This document shows, piece after piece, positions 49,670-57,361 of a stretch of 58,283 nucleotides of DNA. The translations under genes and the position numbers were made by a program. The notes under the pieces were generated by a model. The model was not told the origin of the DNA. It did not search any database and saw only the letters and a program-made list of their open reading frames with translations. The first letter of the stretch is position 1; the number at the start of each line of letters is the position of its first letter. The stretch lies in assembly GCA_002382975.1 (NCBI GenBank), contig DFTB01000002.1:1-58283 (forward strand). The letters are read 5' to 3'. This stretch comes from Fibrobacter sp. UBA4223 (GTDB taxonomy: Bacteria; Fibrobacterota; Fibrobacteria; Fibrobacterales; Fibrobacteraceae).

Positions 49670-50641
49670 TTAGCGGGTCACGACCAGAGAGTCGCTGCCT
49701 ACGCTTATTTGGGAATCTGGACCGCCAATGGAAAACCAGTAGGTCCCTTCGGGTAGTCCGTAGAGGGTGACATACCCGTTTTCTTGGTCTTCTTCGGTTA
49801 CCATTTGGCAGGGGTAGAAATCGTAAGGCTCATTATCTTCTTCGAATTCCGAAGAGAACGGACCGTCAAGCAATTCCATGCAGATTCCGAAGCCGGTTTC
49901 TTCCACAAACTCCCAGGAGTATTCGTCATCGAGAACATGGATAGAATCCAGGTATAGCCTGGCGGTATAAACGGGCTCCAGCGGAATCTTTTTCAGTTCG
50001 GCAACCTGCTCGCCGTCTATTTCTACGACACTGGCTTTAGAAAAAGACGAAAAGATGTTGGCTCCAAGGCTAGAATCTGCGGAAAGTACTCGCAGCTGGA
50101 GTGACTGGTACATGGGTGTATAGGCTTTCTTCGAAGAGACTTCTTTCGCGGCGCCCTCGTAGTTTTCCATATAGGTCAAGAAGTTTACGCTGTCGATGTA
50201 GAAGAATCCGTCCTTGTCGGTGGTGTACTGGCAGCTTTTGTCGTCAAAGGCGCACCTGCCCTCGTAAACTTTTGCGCCAGCCATGGGTTTTCCCTTGGAG
50301 TTTACCACCTGGGCTCTTGCGTTTATGTACAGGTGGATGTCGTTGAATGTGCCACATTTGGGTCTTGCAAAAAAGGCCTCGTCGTCTTCCTGTGGAATAG
50401 CGGTTTTCGCTAGGGAGGATTCTTCTTCCGCTTCTTCTATGATTGGCATGGCGCAGCCGTTTCCCTCGTCGACATGCTTGCGGACCAAGGAGGTGTCCAG
50501 CATGGCGATGGGTGTTCCTGTGTCCGAATCGGCGGGGCCTGCCCCGTTGTCACCGCTGTTGTCGTCGCTACAGGCCGCCAAAAGTCCCAAGCCCAGCGCT
50601 GTTATGAGAAGTAATTCTCTTGCCTTTATCCAAGTAAACAT
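49670..50641 (-). CDS. Lipoprotein with carboxypeptidase-regulatory-like domain
   Basis: The 323-residue product has a lipobox LLAACSDD with Cys24 and an Asp/Ser/Gly-rich tail, as in many Fibrobacter lipoproteins. Residues about 105-155 (INARAQVVNSKGKPMAGAKV) resemble a carboxypeptidase regulatory or CNA-B-like beta fold. The rest is acidic with cysteines in pairs. The function is unknown; surface attachment or a protein-interaction role is possible. Its stop abuts the sod stop. Confidence 0.65.
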   Translation of the reverse strand: MFTWIKARELLLITALGLGLLAACSDDNSGDNGAGPADSDTGTPIAMLDTSLVRKHVDEGNGCAMPIIEEAEEESSLAKTAIPQEDDEAFFARPKCGTFNDIHLYINARAQVVNSKGKPMAGAKVYEGRCAFDDKSCQYTTDKDGFFYIDSVNFLTYMENYEGAAKEVSSKKAYTPMYQSLQLRVLSADSSLGANIFSSFSKASVVEIDGEQVAELKKIPLEPVYTARLYLDSIHVLDDEYSWEFVEETGFGICMELLDGPFSSEFEEDNEPYDFYPCQMVTEEDQENGYVTLYGLPEGTYWFSIGGPDSQISVGSDSLVVTR

Positions 50642-50718
50642 GATTCCCCCGAAACAATCCTCTTTAAACCTAGTAAAAAATTGGTTTTAAGTCTGGATTT
50701 ATTTATATTAATAGATGA

Positions 50719-51351
50719 ATGGACAACGAACTGACACTTTTGATCGGGATAGATGAAAAAATCCTGTATGCTGGCAAGCCCGACAAGAGGTGCTTCATTT
50801 TTGAATGCATTTTCAATCCGATGCTCCCGTTCGCGCTCGTCTGGGGATTTTTCGACATGTTCTTTATCGGGACGGCCTTTTCTTCTGACCAGTCAGACAA
50901 AGTGGCGTTCTTTATCGTCCCCTTCATGGCGCTCCATATGATGCCGGTCTGGATTTACCTGGGCGGGGCGCTACTTTCGTTCAGACGGTACCGCAATACG
51001 GCCTACATCGTTACGGACAAGGCCATCTATGCTTCTGGCGGAATCTTCGCCAGGACATACAAGTCAAAACCCTTCGCGGAACTTTCGCACGTAGATTTGC
51101 ACCGCGGCATTTTCGACCAGTGGTTTGGCGTAGGAGATGTCATTACGACCGCTGCTCAGGCGAACCCCGCGACAATGAACGGGCGTAGAACTTCTACCAA
51201 CGCGGGCATTTCCATCGACAGCATCGCCAATTACGCAGAAGTGTACAAGCTCGTGAAACAGTTGCAAGAAGACATCTACACCGACGTGATGTACCCCAAC
51301 GACCTGCGGCCCTCGGAAAATCACGGGTATAAATCCAGGTATATGCGCTAA
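50719..51351 (+). CDS. Membrane protein with bacterial PH domain
   Basis: The 210-residue product has two membrane helices (MLPFALVWGFFDMFFIG and FIVPFMALHMMPVWIYLGGAL) followed by a bacterial PH-type domain (YIVTDKAIYASGGIFARTYKSKPFAELSHVDLHRG, about residues 95-150). This arrangement is like YdbS/YvbH membrane proteins. The role is unknown. It starts at ATG 50719. The gene stands alone. Confidence 0.75.
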   Translation: MDNELTLLIGIDEKILYAGKPDKRCFIFECIFNPMLPFALVWGFFDMFFIGTAFSSDQSDKVAFFIVPFMALHMMPVWIYLGGALLSFRRYRNTAYIVTDKAIYASGGIFARTYKSKPFAELSHVDLHRGIFDQWFGVGDVITTAAQANPATMNGRRTSTNAGISIDSIANYAEVYKLVKQLQEDIYTDVMYPNDLRPSENHGYKSRYMR

Positions 51352-51405
51352 AAGGGTGGGACTCTTGAAATTGCAGTAAAAGAGTAGTTTGCTGAGGATT
51401 TTGTC

Positions 51406-51999
51406 TTAGCGTTTTTCTTGTTCAACCTTCTTGAGAACGCGGCAGGGGTTGCCTACGGCAACGACACCCTGCGGGATGTCCCGTGTGACCACGCTCCCCG
51501 CCCCGATAACGCTTCCTGCACCGATAGTCACTCCGCCACAAATGGTCACGTTTCCTGCAATCCAGCAGTTATCTTCGATGGTAATCGGTTTTGCGTATTC
51601 CAGGTCGGTGAGGCTTCCGTCGGGCTTTTCGAACATGTTGCGTTCTTGCCAGCGAAGCGGGTGCATGGGCGTGAGTATTGAAACGTTCGGACCGATAAAT
51701 ACGTTGTTTCCGATGCTTACCGGGGCGCAATCCAGAACGGTAAAGTTGAAGTTTGCGTAACTTTTTTCGCCAATGCGGGTGTTGCACCCGTAATCAAAAA
51801 AGATGGGTCCTTGCAGGTAAACGCCCTTGGCGGGGGATGCCCCTAGAATCTGAGCAAGGGTGTTTTCGCGGTTCTTGTCCGTTTCCAATAGGCTGTTGTA
51901 TTGTTGGCATAGGGCGTGGCATGCACTTCTTCTTGATGCAAGCTCCTTGTCGCTGGGGTCGTATAGCTCGCCTGTAAGCATTTTTTCTTTTTCGGTCAT
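51406..51999 (-). CDS. Maltose/galactoside O-acetyltransferase-like protein
   Basis: The 197-residue product is a left-handed beta-helix acetyltransferase of the LacA/Maa family, which moves acetyl from acetyl-CoA to sugars or sugar-linked groups. The N-terminal maltose-transacetylase helical domain (about 1-60) is followed by hexapeptide turns with the catalytic histidine in TPMHPL near residue 110. Start ATG 51999. The substrate cannot be told. It lies near the L,D-transpeptidase-fold gene. Confidence 0.87.
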   Translation of the reverse strand: MTEKEKMLTGELYDPSDKELASRRSACHALCQQYNSLLETDKNRENTLAQILGASPAKGVYLQGPIFFDYGCNTRIGEKSYANFNFTVLDCAPVSIGNNVFIGPNVSILTPMHPLRWQERNMFEKPDGSLTDLEYAKPITIEDNCWIAGNVTICGGVTIGAGSVIGAGSVVTRDIPQGVVAVGNPCRVLKKVEQEKR

Positions 52000-52033
52000 A
52001 GCAACAATATACAAAAAGATTGAACCCGACTTT

Positions 52034-52504
52034 CTAGGGCTTGATGGTTATCGGAGTTCCGTCCTTGACGGCGTCGTAGATTTCTTCGATTTCGTCGTTC
52101 GTGACCGCGATGCAGCCGGCTGTCCAATCTTTCCATTTATGCCAGAATTTAAAGAGAAATGCGGGAATCTTGTTCGGATAGCCGTGGATCATGATGTCGC
52201 CGCCGGGCTCGTAGTTGCCTTCTTTCGCGGCCTTGATTTGCTCCGCATTCGGGTACGAAATCTTTAGCGATAAATGGAAAATGCTCTTGGGGTTGTGTCT
52301 TTCGATGGTGTAGTTGCCTTCGGGAGTCTTGTTGTCGCCGGACTTGACCTTCGCTCCAACTGGATTCTTGCCCAACGAAATTCTGTACGTTTTGACAACA
52401 CTATCGCCGTTGCGCAAGTGCATTTGACGCTTCGCCTTTTCTACGAGAATGTTGTCGATGGGTGAGGGGAGCATGACTTGAAATGTAGTTTTTTTAGAAT
52501 ACAT
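52034..52504 (-). CDS. L,D-transpeptidase-fold (YkuD) protein
   Basis: The 156-residue product has the YkuD motif with His108 (MIHGYPN) and catalytic Cys131 (TAGCIAVTNDE). The region RNPKSIFHLSLKISYPN fits the ErfK/YbiS-like group that links peptidoglycan stems or attaches lipoproteins. The start at 52504 gives no signal peptide, so export is not shown; a later ATG at 52474 also lacks one. It may be a truncated or unusual member, or use a route not visible here. Confidence 0.78.
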   Translation of the reverse strand: MYSKKTTFQVMLPSPIDNILVEKAKRQMHLRNGDSVVKTYRISLGKNPVGAKVKSGDNKTPEGNYTIERHNPKSIFHLSLKISYPNAEQIKAAKEGNYEPGGDIMIHGYPNKIPAFLFKFWHKWKDWTAGCIAVTNDEIEEIYDAVKDGTPITIKP

Positions 52505-52673
52505 TGAAAAAAATCAAGGCCGGGAAGGTGTAGTTGACAAAATAGGCTGTTGTTTTAGCGTTTTGCTTGGTTTTTATGTGAAAAAGAGGGCTGTTAGGCT
52601 TTAACTTGCTGTTTCTACCTAGGATGGGTTTGCACATCAAATTTGAATAATATATATTATAAGGGAGGTTTAT

Positions 52674-52865
52674 ATAGAAGATCTAGTTCTGACAATACCG
52701 ACCCAGGACTTGGGCATCATGGAAACGCTGGCAACTCGTATGGGATGGACCGTGCGGTCTAAACGTAGCATTGTCCAGAAATTCATTGATTCGTGCCCCA
52801 AGACTCCGATGATGACCGACGAAGAAATCGCAGCCGAAGTCAACGCGGTCCGTTACGGGAAATGA
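52674..52865 (+). pseudogene. Antitoxin remnant with ATA in place of a start codon
   Basis: Reading from ATA at 52674 gives 63 residues with the helix-turn pattern DLGIMETLATRMGWTVRSKR and the tail TDEEIAAEVNAVRYGK, which looks like antitoxins paired with PIN toxins in the Bacteroidetes/Fibrobacteres range. The AGGGAGG site at 52662-52668 stands 5 bp before ATA, so the original start was probably ATG. Its stop overlaps the ATG of a broken PIN gene. Without an ATG it may not be made, although ATA is a rare start. Confidence 0.6.
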
Positions 52866-53066
52866 AAGTCCTTTTCGACACAAACCTGTGGTTATCCTTT
52901 ATAGTCGCCCATCAGGGATATTAAGGATATCTTCATTCTTTCTATGGCGGAAAGTGTCCCTGTAGATTGCATCGTGAGCGGTGACAAGGATTTAACAGAG
53001 TTGAAAAGTCATGCAGGAATTCTAATTCTTCAGTATTCGGAATTTCTGAATAAAATTGATAACTGA
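52862..53066 (+). pseudogene. PIN-domain toxin with internal deletion
   Basis: From ATG 52862 the frame reads MKVLFDTNLWLSFIV, the start of a PIN-domain RNase with its first acidic residue (FDTN), then stops at 52922-52924. In a second frame, from about 52927 to 53066, it resumes with DIFILSMAESVPVDCIVSGDKDLTELKSH and ends NKID(N). These match the last third of PIN toxins. About 70 middle residues are gone, so the toxin is dead. Confidence 0.75.
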
Positions 53067-53106
53067 ATTGTAAATTGGCTTGCTTTTCGAACCAGTGTTG
53101 AAAATG

Positions 53107-53168
53107 TGATGATGCAGTGATTGAACTCGCCGCAAGGCTTAAGGCCGAGATGGTGTAGGGTATGGGGC
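53107..53168 (+). repeat. Repeated gene-tail (AARLKAEMV) copy 1
   Basis: GAACTCGCCGCAAGGCTTAA and GGCCGAGATGGTGTAGGGTA read as ELAARLKAEMV-stop. A close copy at 55867-55920 reads EIAAKLKAAMV-stop. Both are cut fragments of the 3' end of some gene plus its following bases. Confidence 0.6.
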
Positions 53169-53184
53169 CGCGCTAAAGGCATCT

Positions 53185-53232
53185 GCTCATAAAGAGCGTC
53201 TATAAGATCTGCTTCTTGAATATACCTTTATT
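53185..53232. repeat. GCTCATAAAGAGC element, copy 1
   Basis: GCTC-ATAAA-GAGC hairpin, then TCTATAAGATCT and TTGAATATACCTTTATT. The same string occurs at 57315-57361; shorter ones are at 55941-55963 and 56704-56725. Confidence 0.8.
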
Positions 53233-53245
53233 GTCCAAGAAATGG

Positions 53246-54265
53246 TTAAAACCTTGCACTTTCAATCACCAGCGCGCGGAGTTTCTCGAATACGCGGCGA
53301 ACATGGGGAACCCCTTCGGATTCCTTTTCCTTCACCCATTTTTCCTGCACTTCGCCCTGGCGGACGGCGGTGACAAAATCGGACACTTCCCTGTGCGTGA
53401 GTTGGCGGACGGTACAGCCTTCGCTTTCGAGGTCGCGGAGCATTTGTCCGTAACTTTCATCCATGGTCTTCCCCATCGATTTGTACGCCTTGTCAGCCGC
53501 TCGCTCGAATGCCCGCTTGTCTTTTTCGGGGAGGGATTTCCAGCGGTCGAGATTCATTGCCACAAGATAGATATGCCCGAGCCAAAGTTCCTGCGACACT
53601 AACAAATGTGGGGCGGCCTTGTGGGCGTTGATGTCCTTCCCGCTGTCGATATTCACCATGATGCCCTCGATGGCTCCGGATTTTAACGAGTCGGTCACTT
53701 GCTCCCCCCACGGGATGCGCATGTTTTTTGCGCCCGCGTTTTCAAGATAGCCGATATGCCAGAAACTGGCGGTGCGCCATGTCTGCCCCCTTAGCGCGGT
53801 GAGGTGTGCCATCGGGTGGCGGCTATAGAAACCCACGGGATAGCCCGTCGCCACCAGCACGGGATGGATGCCCGCCCGGTGCAGTTCCTCGGTGAGTTCT
53901 GGAATGGTCTTGTACGCCTTGCGGATGAGGGCCACCTGAGCCTCTCCCGAAGGGCCCGCGAGGAATCCCTTGAACAGCTGGTGGAGCGGCATCCGCTGGC
54001 TGTCGTATTCGGGCACGACCGTCGCCATGTTGGCCTTCTTGCCTTCGTGCACCGTCTCGTAAGCGTCATAACTCGACGATATTTCGCCGTTCCAGTGGGC
54101 GTCTATCCGGATGCGCCCCTGGCTTTCCTGCTCCACAAGGCGGAAGAACCGCTCCGTTACATGCGTCCGCATGTTGCCCAGCGGCTCATGATCGGTGAAT
54201 ACAAGCGTCTGCGCCTGGAGCGTAGATATGAGAAGCATTATGGGGAAAATAAATGGCAGTTTCAT
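53246..54265 (-). CDS. TRAP transporter substrate-binding protein (DctP family), orphan
   Basis: The 339-residue product has a signal peptide (MKLPFIFPIMLLISTLQAQ) and the DctP fold: THVTERFFRLVEQESQGRIRI near the N-terminus, and the later RIPWGEQVTDSLKSGAIEGIM and MNLDRWKSLPEKDKRAF segments. The conserved substrate arginine region reads KNMRIPWG. TRAP systems need DctQ and DctM membrane subunits, but none lies nearby. The protein may work with distant partners or in sensing. Its codon use looks somewhat GC-richer than its surroundings. Confidence 0.85.
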   Translation of the reverse strand: MKLPFIFPIMLLISTLQAQTLVFTDHEPLGNMRTHVTERFFRLVEQESQGRIRIDAHWNGEISSSYDAYETVHEGKKANMATVVPEYDSQRMPLHQLFKGFLAGPSGEAQVALIRKAYKTIPELTEELHRAGIHPVLVATGYPVGFYSRHPMAHLTALRGQTWRTASFWHIGYLENAGAKNMRIPWGEQVTDSLKSGAIEGIMVNIDSGKDINAHKAAPHLLVSQELWLGHIYLVAMNLDRWKSLPEKDKRAFERAADKAYKSMGKTMDESYGQMLRDLESEGCTVRQLTHREVSDFVTAVRQGEVQEKWVKEKESEGVPHVRRVFEKLRALVIESARF

Positions 54266-54578
54266 GGGATTTTCTTTGGGTACCTCTAAAAATACATTCT
54301 TTTCCTGAAGATGGGTTTATTTGTCGTATTCAAGCGTAAAATCATCGTGTTTTGGGCGTCTTGCCTTCTTTGTTCCGGGCCTTTCGGCCCGCGCCCGCAA
54401 CGTCCGGGCTTCCCCCACCCACCCGCCCATTCTTGAGTCAATTAAAATAGTTCTCGAAAAAAATAACGACAAATGTCATCTTTTGACATTCGAGTGATTG
54501 TATATTTGCCTTGCTCGCATGAGCGAAAAAAACAACCTAAGCCCCGCCTTTTTTGCATGTAGGTGGGAGGAGTGAAAA
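54266..54578. other. Intergenic region, no gene seen
   Basis: About 313 bp between the TRAP gene and the Rpn-type gene. It holds a GC-rich hairpin (GGGCC-TTTC-GGCCC at 54377-54390), then AT-rich sequence with an AATGTCA/TTGACATT inverted repeat near 54472-54490, and an AGGAG site before 54579. No RNA or coding frame is convincing. Confidence 0.6.
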
Positions 54579-55373
54579 ATGAATACGAACCATGTTCCTT
54601 TTGAACAGTTGCCCATCACGAACCGTTTCATGTTCGCGCTGGTGTTCAGCCATAAGCACATCGCAAAGCCCTTTCTGGAGGCTCTTCTCGGCGTCAAAAT
54701 TTTTGACTTGCAGGAACCGGAGCCGGAGAAAGCGACCGAAAGCAGCCCCTTTAACAAGGGGGTCCGCTACGATGTATTCGTAAAGGAGCAGGGACCCAAG
54801 GGCGAAATCCTCCGCACCTTTGACATCGAGATGCAGATCGAGGACACCCACGAACTGCCGAAGCGCGCCCGTTACTACCAGGCGCTGTGTGACTCGGAAG
54901 CATTGAACAAGGGAGAATCCTACCGCAACCTCAAGGAACAGTATATCATGTTCATTTGCCCCGACGACATTTTCGGGCGGGGTAGGGCTGTTTACAAGTT
55001 CATGAACTTGGAAAAAGAGCACCCTGAGCATGAATTGGGAGACCTATGCTTCAAAAATTTTTATATATTCAATAAATACAGGGATGTTGCCGAGCAGTCG
55101 ATCAAGGAGTATCTTGAATATTTCGCGACCAACAAGGCCACATCCCAGGAAACAAAGGACATCGAACGCCAGCGGCAATGGTATCTGTCGGACAACGAAA
55201 CAAGGAAACGCTATATGACTTGGCAACAGGAAATCGATGATGCAGTGTATGTGGAGCGTGAACGCGCCAATGCGGCGGAACGCCGTGCTGATGAAGAGAA
55301 ATCTCGCGCCGATGAGGCGGAATCCCGTGCTGACAGGTACGAGAAAATGCTCAAGGAACACGGACTTCTTTAA
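54579..55373 (+). CDS. Rpn/PD-(D/E)XK nuclease-family 'transposase'
   Basis: The 264-residue product belongs to the Rpn (recombination-promoting nuclease, PDDEXK transposase-like) family. The catalytic core is NKGVRYDVFV near residue 50 with Asp, and FDIEMQIED near 82 with Glu and Gln. FICPDDIFGRGRAVYKF near 125 is a family signature. The last 45 residues are a charged coiled coil of AERRADEEKSRADEAESRA repeats, likely for oligomerisation. Such genes spread in genomes and cut DNA; they are not IS transposases and no inverted repeats flank this one. It stands next to a truncated toxin gene. Confidence 0.85.
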   Translation: MNTNHVPFEQLPITNRFMFALVFSHKHIAKPFLEALLGVKIFDLQEPEPEKATESSPFNKGVRYDVFVKEQGPKGEILRTFDIEMQIEDTHELPKRARYYQALCDSEALNKGESYRNLKEQYIMFICPDDIFGRGRAVYKFMNLEKEHPEHELGDLCFKNFYIFNKYRDVAEQSIKEYLEYFATNKATSQETKDIERQRQWYLSDNETRKRYMTWQQEIDDAVYVERERANAAERRADEEKSRADEAESRADRYEKMLKEHGLL

Positions 55374-55436
55374 TTTACGGGTCGCACTCTTCAAATCGGA
55401 CAAGGCTAAGGGTAGATATTCTACTCTGTAGTTCAT
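55374..55436 (-). pseudogene. RelE/ParE toxin, truncated after about 20 codons
   Basis: The reading frame from ATG 55436 encodes MNYRVEYLPLALSDLKSATR, the typical N-terminus of a RelE/ParE RNase or gyrase toxin. It runs straight into the antisense of the Rpn-type gene end (55373), so most of the toxin is missing. Its ATG overlaps the antitoxin stop, as in intact pairs. Confidence 0.75.
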
Positions 55437-55699
55437 ACAGCGGTAAGTTGTCCGATTTCTTTTAGGATTTCTTCTGAAGTATATCTTTTGGTGGATTCCT
55501 GTACCTGTAGTTCGGCATCATGTAACTTGGCATAGATTTCATTTTCAATTTGAAAATGGGCGAACGCTTCCATGCTCATAAGAACCATGTCGCCATAGCC
55601 GTCTTTAGTCAAGAACACAGGCTGTCCAGATTCGTGGACGGTCTTGGAAATGTCTTCGAGACAATCTTGCAGGTCTGAAACGGGTCTTATGACATTCAT
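55433..55699 (-). CDS. Phd/YefM-type antitoxin, partner truncated
   Basis: The 88-residue product has the Phd/YefM pattern: MNVIRPVSDLQDCLEDIS, then VFLTKDGYGDMVLMSMEAF, and a C-terminal tail for toxin binding. It would repress its own operon and block a RelE/ParE toxin. The toxin reading frame next door is cut short. The antitoxin looks complete, so it may be a leftover or act on toxins encoded elsewhere. ATGA overlap with the toxin start. Confidence 0.85.
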   Translation of the reverse strand: MNVIRPVSDLQDCLEDISKTVHESGQPVFLTKDGYGDMVLMSMEAFAHFQIENEIYAKLHDAELQVQESTKRYTSEEILKEIGQLTAV

Positions 55700-55866
55700 A
55701 TAAACCTCACCAATATAAGCATAATATATAATTTTGCGCGAGAGGGTAGGGGGAAGCCTCCCCCTCTCTACAGCCTTGCCCTTCTGTCACCCTGGAGCGG
55801 AGCGATAGGGCCCATGGCAAGTCTTCCGCTTCCCCTTCGCCTAGGGCTCCGCCCTAAAACCCGAAA

Positions 55867-55920
55867 TCAGATGCTGTAGAGATAGCCGCAAAGCTCAAGG
55901 CCGCGATGGTGTAGGGTAGG
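55867..55920 (+). repeat. Repeated gene-tail (AAKLKAAMV) copy 2
   Basis: GATAGCCGCAAAGCTCAAGG and CCGCGATGGTGTAGGGTAGG read EIAAKLKAAMV-stop. It matches 53107-53168. The 55700-55866 stretch before it holds GC-rich repeat sequence and no gene; it includes TCACCCTGGAGCGGAGCGAT, a variant of the REP-like words. Confidence 0.6.
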
Positions 55921-55940
55921 GCTTCGTGCTGAAGTTCTTT

Positions 55941-55963
55941 GCTCGTAAGAGCATCTATAAGGC
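55941..55963. repeat. GCTCGTAAGAGC element (partial)
   Basis: GCTC-GTAA-GAGC, then ATCTATAAGG. A short form of the 53185 element, just before the AT-rich gene's 3' end. Confidence 0.6.
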
Positions 55964-55979
55964 TAGAAACATTTTCACT

Positions 55980-56666
55980 TTACAAACAGAAAATAACTAT
56001 AACGATGAAGGCTATAACGAAAAAAATGATTCCTGTAATTATTGAATTTGAATTAGATGGCTGGAGTTTTTCTTTCTGATAAATATTATTGAATGAAATA
56101 CTTTCTGGAACTATGTTTCGAACAGGTTTCTGTTTTTGTAGCTTTATGACTTTTGTTGTTGGTTCTGGTTCCGTATCTGTTATAGTATAGCCTTCAAGAT
56201 TAGTAAGAAAAGGTAACATTGTACAGTTACATATTTCATTAGCATCGTATGGAGACCCCTTAGGCATTTTTGATGGACGTTCTCGCTGGACAAGTATTTT
56301 TTGGGGCTTTCTTACGTAGTAATGCTCGGCATCATCTATACAAAAAATTTTTTTATCCATTTGGGAGTGTCCGTTATGACAATAGTTTGTATTGCCAAAA
56401 CTCCACTCATAAAATCTAATATCGGCATCGATAAACTCTTCTATTTCTCGTTTGAAGTATAGCTTTTGACTCAATACCGCAAAATTTACTGCGGATCCTA
56501 CGATGTTTTCAAGTCTAGAACGCAATATGTTTCCATTTCCTGGAAAGCCAAAACGTTCTCTATCTTGTTTAATTTCATCAATAACTTTGTTACGAATGTC
56601 TTCAGAATGACCTTTTAGATAATCATTCACGACGAATTCGATATCGTTATCCTTCAAAATATGCAT
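55980..56666 (-). CDS. Unknown AT-rich orphan protein with C-terminal membrane anchor
   Basis: The 228-residue product has a soluble part with cysteines and histidines (NYCHNGHSQMDKKIFCID near residue 95, and EICNCTM near 148) and a C-terminal hydrophobic helix (IITGIIFFVIAFIVIVIFCL) that would anchor it in a membrane. Codon use is clearly AT-richer than neighbours, which points to recent transfer. No family is recognised. The KGSPYDANEICNC stretch faintly recalls the end of phage head-morphogenesis (Mu gpF-like) domains, but this is weak. A GCTC-ATAAA element copy lies upstream. Confidence 0.6.
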   Translation of the reverse strand: MHILKDNDIEFVVNDYLKGHSEDIRNKVIDEIKQDRERFGFPGNGNILRSRLENIVGSAVNFAVLSQKLYFKREIEEFIDADIRFYEWSFGNTNYCHNGHSQMDKKIFCIDDAEHYYVRKPQKILVQRERPSKMPKGSPYDANEICNCTMLPFLTNLEGYTITDTEPEPTTKVIKLQKQKPVRNIVPESISFNNIYQKEKLQPSNSNSIITGIIFFVIAFIVIVIFCL

Positions 56667-56703
56667 GATGGCCTCTTTTTATTGGAATATAAGTTTTCCA
56701 TCA

Positions 56704-56725
56704 ACTCATAAAGAGCCACTATAAG
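56704..56725. repeat. ACTCATAAAGAGC element (partial)
   Basis: ACTCATAAAGAGCCACTATA, a short relative of the 53185 element, in the leader of the AT-rich gene. Confidence 0.6.
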
Positions 56726-56736
56726 ACGCAGAATGG

Positions 56737-57303
56737 TCACTTGACTCTGGTTCCGTTCCGCATGATGTCGCCGAGGATTCCGCCTCCGGAGCCGTTGTTG
56801 TGCCGAATCATCTCCTCGATCTCGTCCTCGTAGAGGCAGCCATACTTGCCGAAAGGTCGCTGGACGCTGTTCTCGTCGTAGCATGTGCAGTCCTTGTTCG
56901 GCTCGATGGTTCCGTCAATCGGATTTGTGACCGTGACCTCGCTGTTCCCGTCGCAGATTGCACGGAGATTGCCGTCGGGCCGCAGGAATGCCGTGGCCTG
57001 TGTAGCCACTTCCTTTGTTTCCGGGTCCGAATAGGTAACAATGACATGAAAAGGCGTGCATCCTCCGAATACATAGAACTCGGTACGCCTTTTGCCCATA
57101 TAAATCCCGGACTTGAGTGTTTTTGAACGGAGACGGACGGCGGCGGCGTTTTCGGTTTCCTTGACGACCGCCTTTTCGGCTCCTTTCATTTCCTCGACCT
57201 TGTTCATCCGCTTCTGGAAGGCAAAGATTCCACTGTCGTAGTCGCAATTCGCTGCGAAAGCGAACGCGGCGAGCGCAAGAATTGCAATGAAAAGCTTTTT
57301 CAT
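56737..57303 (-). CDS. Exported hypothetical protein
   Basis: The 188-residue product has a signal peptide (MKKLFIAILALAAFAFA) and cysteines in pairs (NCDYD, GGCTPF, CDGN, DCTCYD, GCLY). It is likely periplasmic or surface bound with disulfides. No family is recognised. It precedes the AT-rich gene on the same strand (71 bp), and a GCTC-ATAAA element stands right before its start. Confidence 0.65.
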   Translation of the reverse strand: MKKLFIAILALAAFAFAANCDYDSGIFAFQKRMNKVEEMKGAEKAVVKETENAAAVRLRSKTLKSGIYMGKRRTEFYVFGGCTPFHVIVTYSDPETKEVATQATAFLRPDGNLRAICDGNSEVTVTNPIDGTIEPNKDCTCYDENSVQRPFGKYGCLYEDEIEEMIRHNNGSGGGILGDIMRNGTRVK

Positions 57304-57314
57304 GTTTTACCTCT

Positions 57315-57361
57315 GCTCATAAAGAGCATCTATAAAATCTACTTTTGAATATACCTTTATT
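57315..57361. repeat. GCTCATAAAGAGC element, copy 2
   Basis: GCTC-ATAAA-GAGC, ATCTATAAAATCT, TTGAATATACCTTTATT. Nearly identical to 53185-53232. On the minus strand it reads GGTATATTCAA then the hairpin, placing a TATATT box about 45 bp before the start of the exported protein. Confidence 0.8.

Noticed and set aside
54579..55373. Rpn-type gene as a complete insertion sequence
   Set aside because: No terminal inverted repeats or target duplication could be seen around it; the name 'transposase' is a family label only.
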